DNA of 37,159 nt from an uncultured Clostridia bacterium (GCA_930990065.1 CAKNOA010000021.1:1-37159), one strand, 5' to 3'. Numbered from the stretch's first letter, positions 24,713 to 33,233 are shown. Program-made: numbers and translations. The notes: generated from the letters alone by a model not told the origin.

Positions 24713-25837
24713 TTAGGATAGGCGCATGGCAAAATCTTCATACGAGAAGGAACGGATCAGCTCGCACGGGCCGTTTTCCCGCTGGAAACGGATATCCGGC
24801 AGCCTTTGGCCGTTAAACGTATTGGTTTTCACCATGGTATACAGCGCCATGTCCTGGAACGTAACGGTATCGCCTTCCCGCAGGGGGGTATCAAAAGAAT
24901 AATCCCCGATAATATCCCCGGCCAGGCAGCTGGGGCCCGTCAGGCGGTATACATACGGTTTTTCGCCCGGTTCCCCGGCGTTTTGCACCGGCGGGCGGTA
25001 GGGCATTTCCAGTACATCCGGCATATGGCAGGCAGCCGAGGTATCTAAAATCACGTTCTGCACGCCGCCGTTTGGCACGATCGCCAGCACCCGGCTGACG
25101 AGGTCCCCGGCATAATAGACCACCGCTTCCCCCGGTTCCAGGTAAACGGTGACGCCGTAGGTGTCCCGCAAATGGCGCACCAGACGGATGAGCGTATCCC
25201 GGTCGTAATCCGGGCGGGTGATATGGTGCCCGCCGCCCAGGTTTAGCCAGGAAAGCCCCGGCAAATAGGCGCCGAATTTTTCTTCGAACGCCTGTAAAGT
25301 CGTTTCGAGGGCGTCGCTGTTCTGTTCGCACAGGGTGTGGAAATGTAGCCCATCCAGCAGGGAAAGCTGGGAAGGGTCAAATTGCGCAAGGGTCGTCCCC
25401 AACCGGGAACCCGGGGCACAGGGATCATAAATCGCGTGGCCCTCCTGGGTGGAGCACTCGGGATTTATACGCAGCCCGATGGATTTGCCCGCCGCTTTGG
25501 CCCGGGGGCCAAAGCGCGCAACCTGGTCAGGCGAATTAAACACCAGATGGTCGGCGTAGGAGAGCAGTTCGTCGAATTCATCCTCCCGGTACGCGGGGGC
25601 AAATACATGGGTTTCGCCCCCGAATTTTTCCTTGCCCAACCGGGCTTCATACAGCCCGCTGGCGGTGGTGCCCGACAGGTAGGAAGCAATCAGTGGGTAG
25701 CAGGCGAACATGGAGAACGCCTTTTGCGCCAGCAAAATACGGGCGCCGCTCTCTTTGGCTACCTGCTGCAAAATGGTCAGGTTGTGTTTCAGCCGCGCTT
25801 CGTCCACCACAAAGTACGGGGTTCGAAAGTCACTCAT
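24713..25837 (-). CDS. nspC: Carboxynorspermidine/carboxyspermidine decarboxylase NspC
   Basis: PLP-dependent fold-III (alanine racemase-like) decarboxylase that removes the carboxyl group from carboxyspermidine or carboxynorspermidine, completing the aspartate-semialdehyde route to spermidine or norspermidine. The PLP lysine is Lys39 in ILLAQKAFSMF. Other landmarks are LHFHTLCEQN, the glycine-rich phosphate loop LNLGGGHHITRPDYD, and YLEPGEAVVYYAGDLVSRV. A C-terminal beta domain with GPSCLAGDIIGDY supplies the second active-site cysteine. The 374-aa length is typical. Its ATG overlaps the CASDH stop by four bases (ATGA), so the pair is coupled. It is the last gene of the polyamine operon. Confidence 0.95.
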   Translation of the reverse strand: MSDFRTPYFVVDEARLKHNLTILQQVAKESGARILLAQKAFSMFACYPLIASYLSGTTASGLYEARLGKEKFGGETHVFAPAYREDEFDELLSYADHLVFNSPDQVARFGPRAKAAGKSIGLRINPECSTQEGHAIYDPCAPGSRLGTTLAQFDPSQLSLLDGLHFHTLCEQNSDALETTLQAFEEKFGAYLPGLSWLNLGGGHHITRPDYDRDTLIRLVRHLRDTYGVTVYLEPGEAVVYYAGDLVSRVLAIVPNGGVQNVILDTSAACHMPDVLEMPYRPPVQNAGEPGEKPYVYRLTGPSCLAGDIIGDYSFDTPLREGDTVTFQDMALYTMVKTNTFNGQRLPDIRFQRENGPCELIRSFSYEDFAMRLS

Positions 25838-27093
25838 TCCACCAGCTCCGGATCATCCTGCAACTGCCAGGGCAGGCCGCACACAGACAGGGCTTCCATA
25901 TAGGGATCGGGATCGAATTCTTCCACGGTGTATACGCCCGGTTTTGTCCATTTGCCGGTGAGCATCATCATGGCGCCTACCATCGCCGGTACGCCGGTGG
26001 TGTAGCTGATGGCCTGGGATTCCACTTCCCGGTAGCAAGCCTGATGGTCGCACACATTGTAAATATAGGCGGTCTTTTCCTTGCCGTCCTTTTTACCGGT
26101 GAAAATGCACCCGATGTTGGTTTTGCCTACGGTGCGCGGGCCCAGGCTGGCGGGATCGGGCAGCAGAGCTTTCAAGAACTGGATGGGCACAATGGGGCGG
26201 CCTTCATACATGACCGGCTCGGTGGACAGCATGCCCACGTTTTCCAGACACTTCATGTGGGTCAGATAGCTCTGGCCAAAGGTCATGAAAAAGCGAATGC
26301 GTTTGACGCCCGGAATGTTCTTCGCCAGGGATTCGATTTCTTCGTGGTGCAATAGGTACATGTCCTTCTGGCCCACCTGGTCAAAGTTATAGGTGCGGTG
26401 AATGCTCATGGCCGGGATTTCCACCCAGTGGCCGTTTTCCCAGTAAGAGCCGGGAGCCGACACTTCCCGCAAATTGACTTCCGGGTTAAAGTTCGTGGCG
26501 AAGGGGTATCCGTGGTCGCCGCCGTTGCAGTCCAGAATGTCGATGGTGTCGATGGTATCAAACAGGTGTTTCTGCGCCCAGGCACAGTACGCCTGGGTGA
26601 CGCCGGGGTCAAAGCCGGAGCCCAGCAGCGCCGTCAGGCCGGCCTTTTCAAACTTTTCTTTGTAGGCCCACTGCCAGGAATAATCAAAGTACGCCGAAAA
26701 GCCCTCTTCGCGGCAGCGCTTTTCGTACGCTTCCCGCCAAACGGGGTCGCTCAGATCTTCGGGTTCATAGTTTGCCGTGTCCATATAGTTTACGCCGCAC
26801 TTGAGGCACGCATCCATAATGGTCAGGTCCTGGTACGGCAGGGCGATATTCATCACCAAATCGGGCTGCACCTCACGGATGAGGGCGCACACTTCGTCCA
26901 CGTTATCCGCATTTACCTGGGCGGTGGTCAGTTTGGTTTTCGTGGTGCCGGCCAGCTTCTCAGCCAGTTCGTCACACTTGCTCTTCGTGCGGCTGGCAAT
27001 GCACAGTTCGGTAAACACGTCGCTGTGCTGGCAGCATTTGCGAATCGCCACGTTGGCTACGCCGCCGCAGCCAATCACCAGTACTTTACTCAT
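25834..27093 (-). CDS. Carboxy(nor)spermidine synthase/dehydrogenase (saccharopine dehydrogenase family)
   Basis: NADPH-dependent enzyme that condenses L-aspartate 4-semialdehyde with a diamine (putrescine, or 1,3-diaminopropane in Vibrio) to give the carboxylated triamine. The Rossmann loop is VLVIGCGGVANVAIRKC at the N-terminus. The central substrate domain has LLGSGFDPGVTQAYCAWAQK and the C-terminal half ends with the tetramerisation region. The 419-aa length is as expected and the immediate coupling to nspC confirms the assignment over lysine biosynthesis. The gene is often called LYS1-like or CASDH. ATG 27093 follows AAAGGAG. Diamine preference cannot be read here, but putrescine is made by upstream operon genes. 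Confidence 0.93.
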   Translation of the reverse strand: MSKVLVIGCGGVANVAIRKCCQHSDVFTELCIASRTKSKCDELAEKLAGTTKTKLTTAQVNADNVDEVCALIREVQPDLVMNIALPYQDLTIMDACLKCGVNYMDTANYEPEDLSDPVWREAYEKRCREEGFSAYFDYSWQWAYKEKFEKAGLTALLGSGFDPGVTQAYCAWAQKHLFDTIDTIDILDCNGGDHGYPFATNFNPEVNLREVSAPGSYWENGHWVEIPAMSIHRTYNFDQVGQKDMYLLHHEEIESLAKNIPGVKRIRFFMTFGQSYLTHMKCLENVGMLSTEPVMYEGRPIVPIQFLKALLPDPASLGPRTVGKTNIGCIFTGKKDGKEKTAYIYNVCDHQACYREVESQAISYTTGVPAMVGAMMMLTGKWTKPGVYTVEEFDPDPYMEALSVCGLPWQLQDDPELVE

Positions 27094-27114
27094 AAGAAAA
27101 CACTCCTTTCTGTT

Positions 27115-27978
27115 TCAGCCCCGGCTTTGGGGCAGTGCCAACAACATTTCCCGCACGATCTTGCATGCCGCCGCGGTGGAAATCCCGCTGGGATCGTAAG
27201 GCGGGCTCAGTTCATTTACATCGCAGCCGACCACATGGGCCCGGCTGCATACCAGCGTGACCGCCCGGCGCAGGTCGTCAAAGCTCACGCCGCCCGGTTC
27301 CGGGGTGCCGGTGCCGGGGAATACGGAGGGATCAAGGACATCCAGATCCACCGTCAGATACACGGGGACATCCCCCAGCCGGGCGACCGTTTCTTCCAGT
27401 GTGTGGAGCGTAAACCGGTGGGTTTCCACGTGGTCTTTCCCCCAGAGGAATTCGTCCCGGTCGCCGGAACGGATGCCAAACTGATGGATTCTTCCGTCGC
27501 CGGTTTTCTCCCAGCAGCGCCGCAGCACACAGGCGTGGGACAGCTCACTGCCCAGGTACTCCTGCCGCAAATCGGCGTGGGCGTCAAAATGGAGAATGTG
27601 CACGTCCGGGTACCGGTCATACACGGCGGAAAAAGCCCCCAGGGTCACCAGGTGTTCACCCCCGGTTAAAAAGGGCAGTTTTCCGTCTTGCAAAATGGTG
27701 GCGGCCCGTTCCTCAATCATCGAAAGGGCCCGCGTGGGATTGCCAAAGGGCAGTTCGATATCGCCGCTGTCGAAAATACGGCAGTCCAGTAAATCCCGTT
27801 CCTGATACGGGCTGAAACTTTCCAGTCCATAGGATTCCCGGCGAATAGCGGCACTGCCAAAGCGCGTACCGGGCCGGTAGGAGGTGGTGGAATCGAACGG
27901 GGCGCCGAACAGCACCACACCGGCCTCTTCGTAGTCGCTGTCGCAGCACAAAAAGGTTTCCATATTTTTATTCAACAT
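27115..27978 (-). CDS. speB: Agmatinase (ureohydrolase family)
   Basis: Dinuclear manganese ureohydrolase converting agmatine to putrescine and urea. Metal ligands are present: His109 (GGEH), Asp132/His134/Asp136 (FDAHADLR) and Asp211/Asp213 (DLDVLDPS), with the family loop PGTGTPEPGG. The 287-aa length is standard. Its start at 27978 overlaps the speE stop by 11 bases. Because arginine decarboxylase is two genes upstream, agmatine is the expected substrate; N1-aminopropylagmatine is an alternative used by related enzymes and cannot be excluded. Confidence 0.93.
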   Translation of the reverse strand: MLNKNMETFLCCDSDYEEAGVVLFGAPFDSTTSYRPGTRFGSAAIRRESYGLESFSPYQERDLLDCRIFDSGDIELPFGNPTRALSMIEERAATILQDGKLPFLTGGEHLVTLGAFSAVYDRYPDVHILHFDAHADLRQEYLGSELSHACVLRRCWEKTGDGRIHQFGIRSGDRDEFLWGKDHVETHRFTLHTLEETVARLGDVPVYLTVDLDVLDPSVFPGTGTPEPGGVSFDDLRRAVTLVCSRAHVVGCDVNELSPPYDPSGISTAAACKIVREMLLALPQSRG

Positions 27979-28819
27979 CTTTCAGTAACTCCTCTACATA
28001 GGCGGGAATGTAAAATGCCCCTTTGTGCAAAGTGGTGGTATAATACCGGCAGGAAATGCCCCGCATGTTCCAACGGGTTTCATCCAGGTTTTTCAGCGGA
28101 TGATATTTTTTGGAAGCAAAGCCAAACAGCCAGTGTCCCGACGAATAGGTGGGAATGTGGGCCTGATACACCCGGCTGATAGGGAAGGAGGCCACAATGT
28201 TTTTGTGGGTCCGCTGGCAGGCGGCCGCGTCCTCGGGATAAAACGGGCTTTCGTGCTGGTTGATCAAAATCCCGTCTTCCCGCAGCGCTTTGCTGCAATT
28301 GCCGTAAAATTCCAGGGTGAACAGCCCTTCCCCGGGCCCGAACGGGTCGGTGGAATCCACAATAATCAAATCATAGGCGTTTTCACAGGAGCGGATGAAC
28401 CGCAGCCCGTCTTCATAGTGGATGGTCAGCCGCTCGTCATTTAACCGGCACGACGTTTTAGGCAGGTATTTTTTGCACACTTCCACCACCAGCGGGTCGA
28501 TTTCCACCATGTCGATATGCTCAATGTCCGGATACTGCGCCAGTTCCCGGATCACGCCGCCGTCTCCGGCGCCGATCACCAGCACGTCCCGCACACGGGG
28601 ATGTACGGCCATGGGCACATGGGTGATCATTTCGTGGTAGATAAATTCGTCCTTTTCGGTGAGCATCATATAGCCGTCCAGGGTGAGGAACCGGCCAAAT
28701 TCCGGGGAATCGAACACGTCGATCCGCTGGAATTCACTTTTGCCGCTGTACAGCTGCCGGTCCACCCGAATCGACAGTTTTACATTGGGGGTATGGGCTT
28801 CGGAAAACCAAAAATCCAA
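27968..28819 (-). CDS. speE: Spermidine synthase (polyamine aminopropyltransferase)
   Basis: Transfers aminopropyl from decarboxylated S-adenosylmethionine to an amine acceptor, classically putrescine. The nucleotide-binding loop is VIGAGDGGVIRE (residues 81-92), the catalytic/acceptor loop IIVDSTDPFGPGEGLF (152-167), and the N-terminal beta domain carries the GRFLTLDGYMMLTEKDEF hallmark. The 283-aa length is typical. The ATG at 28819 comes four bases after the speA stop. In this operon it has both acceptor (via SpeA/SpeB) and donor (via SpeD) supplied. Acceptor choice between putrescine and agmatine is not decidable by eye. Confidence 0.95.
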   Translation of the reverse strand: MDFWFSEAHTPNVKLSIRVDRQLYSGKSEFQRIDVFDSPEFGRFLTLDGYMMLTEKDEFIYHEMITHVPMAVHPRVRDVLVIGAGDGGVIRELAQYPDIEHIDMVEIDPLVVEVCKKYLPKTSCRLNDERLTIHYEDGLRFIRSCENAYDLIIVDSTDPFGPGEGLFTLEFYGNCSKALREDGILINQHESPFYPEDAAACQRTHKNIVASFPISRVYQAHIPTYSSGHWLFGFASKKYHPLKNLDETRWNMRGISCRYYTTTLHKGAFYIPAYVEELLKDVE

Positions 28820-28822
28820 CGG

Positions 28823-30274
28823 TTAATAACCTCCTTTCAACACGTTCAGGCGGGTGATGTCTGGGTCTTCCGGCCCGGTCATGCTGCAGCCTTTTTCTTT
28901 GGCATATTCAATATAGGACAAAATGTCCTGGGTAATCTGTTCGCCCGGCGCCAAAATCGGGATGCCGGGGGGATAGCACATGACAAATTCGCTGCAAATG
29001 CGCCCCACGGTTTCTTTTAGCGGCAGCGATTCTTTGTCGGCGTAAAAAGCTTTTTGCGGGGAAACCAGCACCCGGGGTTCGATATATTCCTGGCGCATGA
29101 GCCCTGCGCGGCTTTTGCCAAACCGGCGGCGGATTTCCGAAAGCGCGCTGACGAGCCGTTCGATATCCTGCAGCCGGTCCCCGATGGACAGGTACGCGAG
29201 GATATTCCCCAAATCGCCAAATTCGATTTGGATGTCGTATTCGTCCCGCAGTAAGTCGTATACTTCAATGCCTGCAAGCCCTACCGGCAGCGTGTGCACC
29301 GAGAGTTTCGTGGTATCAAAGTCAAAAATGCTGTCGCCGTTGACAAGTTCCCGGGAAAAAGCGTAGTATCCGCCGATGCGGTTGATTTCTTCTCTGGCGT
29401 ATTCCGCCATGGAAACCACCTGGGCAAAGGCTTCTTTACCCCGCAAAGCTAAATTCCGCCGGGAAATATCCAAACTCGACAGCAACAGGTACGAACCGCT
29501 GGTGGTTTGGGTCAGGTTGATGATCTGACGGATGTACCCTTCCGACATAGCCGGCCCCGCCAGCAAAAGGGAACTCTGGGTCAGGCTGCCGCCGGACTTG
29601 TGCATAGACACGGCGGCCATATCCGCTCCCGCCGCCATGGCGGAAACGGGCAGGTTTTCGCCAAAATAGAAGTGGGTGCCGTGGGCTTCGTCGGCCAGGC
29701 ACCGCATACCCGCCTGATGGGCCAGTTTTACAATGGAGCGAATGTCGGAACAGATCCCGTAATAGGTGGGGTTGTTGACCAGTACGGCTTTGGCGTCGGG
29801 GTGGCTTTGGATGGCCCGTTTTACATCCTCCAGGCGCATACCCAGCGGAATACCCAGTTCTTCGTCACAGGCCGGGTCCACATACACCGGCACGGCGCCG
29901 CACAGCACCATGGCGCCCATGACGCTGCGGTGTACGTTGCGGGGCAGGATGATCTTATCGCCGCGCTTGGCTACCGTGAGAATCATGGCCTGTACGGCAG
30001 AGGTAGTGCCGCCCACCATCAAAAAAGCATGGGCGGCACCAAAAGCTTCGGCAGCCAGTTCTTCCGCTTCGCGGATGACCGACACCGGGTGACACAGATT
30101 ATCCAGCGGTTTCATGGAGTTGACGTCCATGCTCACGCATTTTTCCCCCAACAGGGCCGTCAGTTCCCGGTTGCCCCGGCCCCGCTTGTGTCCCGGTACG
30201 TCAAAGGGGACGACCCGCCGCTTTTCGAAGGCCTGCAGCGCTTCGAAAATGGGCGCTCTTTCCTGAGACAGCAT
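28823..30274 (-). CDS. speA: Biosynthetic arginine decarboxylase, fold-I aspartate-aminotransferase type
   Basis: PLP enzyme of the Orn/Lys/Arg decarboxylase major group, in the short Bacillus SpeA form (483 aa), expected to convert arginine to agmatine. PLP motifs: DEAHGTH at 195-201, and the Schiff-base lysine at Lys226 within SMHKSGGSLTQSS. The N-terminal VPGHKRGRGN is the family signature. Lysine or ornithine specificity cannot be excluded from motifs, but an agmatinase in the same operon points to arginine. Sixteen-base gap to the upstream speD; its AAGGGGGAATTTGC ribosome site lies in that gap. Confidence 0.93.
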   Translation of the reverse strand: MLSQERAPIFEALQAFEKRRVVPFDVPGHKRGRGNRELTALLGEKCVSMDVNSMKPLDNLCHPVSVIREAEELAAEAFGAAHAFLMVGGTTSAVQAMILTVAKRGDKIILPRNVHRSVMGAMVLCGAVPVYVDPACDEELGIPLGMRLEDVKRAIQSHPDAKAVLVNNPTYYGICSDIRSIVKLAHQAGMRCLADEAHGTHFYFGENLPVSAMAAGADMAAVSMHKSGGSLTQSSLLLAGPAMSEGYIRQIINLTQTTSGSYLLLSSLDISRRNLALRGKEAFAQVVSMAEYAREEINRIGGYYAFSRELVNGDSIFDFDTTKLSVHTLPVGLAGIEVYDLLRDEYDIQIEFGDLGNILAYLSIGDRLQDIERLVSALSEIRRRFGKSRAGLMRQEYIEPRVLVSPQKAFYADKESLPLKETVGRICSEFVMCYPPGIPILAPGEQITQDILSYIEYAKEKGCSMTGPEDPDITRLNVLKGGY

Positions 30275-30289
30275 GCAAATTCCCCCTTC

Positions 30290-31057
30290 TTACTCAAACA
30301 CGTTGCGTCCGCTGAAAATTTCGATCATTTCCCGGCGCAGGTTTTCCATGATCTCCAGCCGGCGGCGGGGCGGCAGCTCGTAGACGTCGGTATTAAACAG
30401 ATAGTTCTGCAGATCAATATCTTTAATCATCATTTTGGTGTGGAACAAATTGGCTTCGTACACATTGATATCCACCGTATCATACCGCCGCAGGGTATTG
30501 GGATCGATATAATCCTGAATGGAAGTGACCGGGTGGTCGAGGAACAGCTTTTTGCCGTTTACGTCTCTTGTAAAACCACGCACGCGGTAATCCATGGTGA
30601 TAATATCGGAATCAAACGAGCCAATCAGATAATCCAGGGTGGAAAGGGGCGTAATTTCGCCGCAGGTCGCTACGTCGATATCCACCCGGAAAGTCGCCAG
30701 ACACGTTTCCGGGTGATATTCCGGGTACGTGTGCACCGTCACATGGCTTTTATCCAGGTGTGCCAGTTGGGTTTCTCCCGCCGGGATCATGGACCCTTCG
30801 GCAATCAAAATGGTAACGGAAGCCCCCTGGGGATCGTAATCCTGCCGGGCGATATTGAGAATTTTGGCCCCGATCATATCGGTCAGGGTGGTGAGGATCT
30901 TTGTCAGCCGTTCGGAATTATACTGTTCATCGATATACGCGATATAATCCCGCTGCTCCCGCGCTGTTTTGGCATAGCATACATCGTAAATATTAAAACT
31001 CAGGGCTTTTGTCAGGTTGTTGAACCCATAGAGCTTATATTTTTCCTGCATTTTCAC
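30290..31057 (-). CDS. speD: S-adenosylmethionine decarboxylase proenzyme (E. coli-type, class 1A)
   Basis: Self-processing pyruvoyl enzyme that supplies decarboxylated SAM, the aminopropyl donor for SpeE. Cleavage is expected before Ser104 in [15 protein letters not shown], making beta and alpha subunits. The long 255-aa form closely follows E. coli SpeD throughout ([51 protein letters not shown]) rather than the short ~125-aa Bacillus type. Start: GTG 31057 has GGAGG eight bases upstream; the ATG at 31051 would be 14 away. First gene of the six-gene operon. An intrinsic terminator stands directly before its ribosome site, so its expression depends on read-through from the leader promoter. 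Confidence 0.95.
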   Translation of the reverse strand: MKMQEKYKLYGFNNLTKALSFNIYDVCYAKTAREQRDYIAYIDEQYNSERLTKILTTLTDMIGAKILNIARQDYDPQGASVTILIAEGSMIPAGETQLAHLDKSHVTVHTYPEYHPETCLATFRVDIDVATCGEITPLSTLDYLIGSFDSDIITMDYRVRGFTRDVNGKKLFLDHPVTSIQDYIDPNTLRRYDTVDINVYEANLFHTKMMIKDIDLQNYLFNTDVYELPPRRRLEIMENLRREMIEIFSGRNVFE

Positions 31058-31078
31058 ACACGTTCCCTCCTGCGGCCG

Positions 31079-31115
31079 AAAAAAAGAGCAATACGCTTGA
31101 AACAGCGCATTGCTC
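31079..31115 (-). terminator. Intrinsic terminator directly upstream of speD (candidate attenuator)
   Basis: Minus-strand stem GAGCAATGCGC (31115-31105) against GCGTATTGCTC (31096-31086), 11 bp with one G-U, 8-nt loop, then TTTTTTT (31085-31079). The speD ribosome site begins only nine bases later at 31070, and I see no promoter in between. Confidence 0.88.
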
Positions 31116-31467
31116 TTTTGCTTCTTTGTCCAGGTGACAGACGGGGACCATTTCCACCGCGCAGACTACGATTCACAAAGTAGCCTGTTGGGGGGCAGCC
31201 CGTGCCATTCAGAGCTCCGTTAAGCAAATACTCACTGTTCCTACTCTTATTGACCGTTTTACAAGTTGATGTACCCACGTTTGGGTACCGGTTATAAAGT
31301 AACCAACTCATAAAATTGAGCTTTTAACTCAATCAATAAGGACAGGCGCTATACGCCGTCCTGCGGCAGTTGACCCGGCTGTCCGTATGGCCTTCGGCCC
31401 CGCCGTGCGGGGTGGTCAGAGAAAATATTTGCATGGATACTCTGCTCAAAAACTCATATCACATGAC
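31086..31467 (-). ncRNA. Unassigned structured leader or regulatory RNA of the polyamine operon
   Basis: This gene-free interval is bounded by a consensus promoter (31502-31474) and a terminator, giving a predicted ~380-nt RNA before speD. It is rich in local helices, named by plus-strand coordinates: 31398-31403/31407-31412 (GC-only), 31340-31345/31379-31384, 31315-31320/31328-31333, 31290-31294/31300-31304 and 31271-31276/31283-31288, the last two enclosed by 31264-31268/31304-31308 as a possible three-way junction. Inside the 31340-31384 helix, 31345-31348/31354-31357 and 31355-31358/31364-31367 are mutually exclusive. I do not see motifs of SAM, TPP, lysine, cobalamin, T-box, tmRNA, RNase P or 6S RNA. 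It is either a cis attenuator/riboswitch or an independent ncRNA. Confidence 0.65.
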
Positions 31468-31473
31468 AGAATC

Positions 31474-31502
31474 AGTATAACGGGAAAAGCTTTCTTTGTC
31501 AA
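31474..31502 (-). promoter_or_regulatory. Sigma-A promoter of the speD leader and polyamine operon
   Basis: Minus-strand TTGACA (31502-31497), 17-bp spacer, TATACT (31479-31474). Expected transcription start is near 31467, about 410 nt before speD. It lies just past the stop of the upstream GH43 gene. Confidence 0.85.
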
Positions 31503-31526
31503 GATTTGCGGAAAAAAACCGCGGGC

Positions 31527-33197
31527 TCATTTTTCCCCGGCCGGGGCGGCCAGGCAAGGGCTTTCGTCGCTTTGTACGGCAGCGGTAAAGAAAGCAAAAT
31601 CGGCCGTGTGTTCGTGCTTCATGCTGTCAATGCACAACAGTCCCGCCATGGTCCCGGTGAATTCGCCGTATTTGCAGTATTCATCGGAAAACCGGGTGGT
31701 GTCAAACACGGGCCCAATGGGCGTGAACGTTTCGCCGTCGTACCCATAGGAAAAACGGCTTTGCCGCCCGTCGATGGTCAGTTTCAGATAAACCGGCTTA
31801 TCTTCGGCCAAGGTGCGGCAGGCGGGGAATTCGTCCTTTTCCCCGTTTTCCAGCCGGATGAGTCCCAGTGCGCTGTGGTGCAGCGTGTCGCTGTAGTATT
31901 TCCGAAGGAAAATGGAGTTCATATTGTCGTAATACAGAATCAGCCCGGCGCTGTGCTGGTAAATTTCCGGCGTAAAGTCCAGGCACGTGGTAAATTCCAT
32001 GTGCACGCTGGTCACTTTTCTGGCCAGCAAGCTCACTTTGTGTAGAGAAGCCTGGGATTCCTGCCCCCGCAGCCGCACCCAGCCCGGCCGTGCCGTTACA
32101 TCGGCAAAGCGCTGGGGCATGATGCGCGGGGCGTAGTAATACGGCAGCAGGGTGGGGGCGTCAAAATCATCGTGTTCCGGCAAAAGGGGCAAGGGGCAAT
32201 CCGGCAGTTTGCTTTCCGGCACGTCCACTTGGGCGAGCCGTCCGCCGTCCGCCATGCGCAGCCAGCCGTCATCGGTCCACTGCATCTTTTGAATAGACGT
32301 TTCCCGTCCCAGGGTGCACCGCAGTTCGGGAATAAACGGCCGGGCACACAGGTGCACGAGATACGTTTCGCCGGTGGGCAAATCCACATAACTGCCATGG
32401 CCCGATTTCTGCAAAAGGGAATCGGGGTTAAAGTATTTCGGTTTCAAATGATCCGGGTCGTCCCGTTCGTACGAAACCCCCGGTGCGCTGGTGACAATGG
32501 GGTTTTGCGGGTCGCCTTCATACGGGCCCCATACGTTTTTCGCCCGGCCCATGGTCACACAGTGGTTATACCCGGTGCCGCCTTCCGCGCACATCAGGTA
32601 GTAATAGCCGCCGCGTTTGGTCAGGTGAGGCGCTTCAATGCAGCCGCGGTCGGTGCCCCCACGCCAAATGCGTTTGGGGTATCCGATGATCTTTTGCGCT
32701 GCGGGGTCATATTCGCACAGACAAATAACCCCCGGCTGTTCGTATCCCGAACGGGTTTCCCATTCCAGCGAAACGATGTACTTGCGCCCGTCATCATCGT
32801 GAAGAATCGAAGCGTCAAATCCCGCCGAATGCAGGTACACCGGTTCGCTCCACGGGCCGGTGATGGACGGGGCGCTGATGAGATAGTTGTCCACATCAAA
32901 ATAGCGGGCGTTCATGGAATTCATCACGCCGTACACCACATAAAACCGGTCTTCCTGCTCGTTATACGTCAGGCACGGCGCCCAGATTCCCTTGGCGCTG
33001 GGCAGATTTTTTAAATTGACCTTTTCGTCATCGGTGAGCACATGGGTAAGGAGCTCCCAGTGTTTCAGGTCTTTGGAATGGTAAACCGGAATGCCCGGAA
33101 ACCATTCGAAGGTGGAAACCGCTACATAATAGTCGTCCCCTTTGCGGCAAATACACGGGTCGGGGTTAAAGCCCGGTAAAATGGGATTGTGAATCAT
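31527..33197 (-). CDS. Glycoside hydrolase family 43 beta-xylosidase-type enzyme
   Basis: A 556-aa GH43 enzyme, likely cytosolic (no signal peptide), releasing xylose or arabinose from xylo-oligosaccharides. The five-bladed propeller carries the catalytic base Asp13 (GFNPDPCICR), the pKa-modulating Asp128 (GFDASILHDDDG) and the acid Glu188 (CIEAPHLTKRGGYYYL). A C-terminal beta-sandwich domain (about 330-556; LLARKVTSVHMEFTTCLDF, GLILYYDNMNSIFLRKYYSD) is the GH43 C2 type common in xylosidases. ATG 33197 follows AAAGGAGCC. No sugar transporter or regulator adjoins it. Exact substrate is inferred. Confidence 0.9.
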   Translation of the reverse strand: MIHNPILPGFNPDPCICRKGDDYYVAVSTFEWFPGIPVYHSKDLKHWELLTHVLTDDEKVNLKNLPSAKGIWAPCLTYNEQEDRFYVVYGVMNSMNARYFDVDNYLISAPSITGPWSEPVYLHSAGFDASILHDDDGRKYIVSLEWETRSGYEQPGVICLCEYDPAAQKIIGYPKRIWRGGTDRGCIEAPHLTKRGGYYYLMCAEGGTGYNHCVTMGRAKNVWGPYEGDPQNPIVTSAPGVSYERDDPDHLKPKYFNPDSLLQKSGHGSYVDLPTGETYLVHLCARPFIPELRCTLGRETSIQKMQWTDDGWLRMADGGRLAQVDVPESKLPDCPLPLLPEHDDFDAPTLLPYYYAPRIMPQRFADVTARPGWVRLRGQESQASLHKVSLLARKVTSVHMEFTTCLDFTPEIYQHSAGLILYYDNMNSIFLRKYYSDTLHHSALGLIRLENGEKDEFPACRTLAEDKPVYLKLTIDGRQSRFSYGYDGETFTPIGPVFDTTRFSDEYCKYGEFTGTMAGLLCIDSMKHEHTADFAFFTAAVQSDESPCLAAPAGEK

Positions 33198-33233
33198 AAA
33201 AAGGCTCCTTTCCTCATAGAAAAATAAGATGGT

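Noticed and set aside
29507-31183. A 558-codon plus-strand frame antisense to speA and speD
   Set aside because: Shadow of highly conserved enzymes; no plausible protein features.
31054-31311. 85-codon minus-strand frame within the speD leader, ending at the speD start
   Set aside because: No ribosome site, Arg/Ser/Gly-rich composition and it runs across the terminator hairpin. More likely a chance frame in structured RNA.
31086-31467. Leader RNA as tmRNA, RNase P RNA, 6S RNA, T-box or SAM riboswitch
   Set aside because: No ALAA-type tag frame or tRNA-like end, no RNase P core such as GAGGAAAGTCC, no T-box GGTGGnACCGCG sequence (only a loose GCGGTGGAAATGG), and no SAM-I core. A covariance search is still required.
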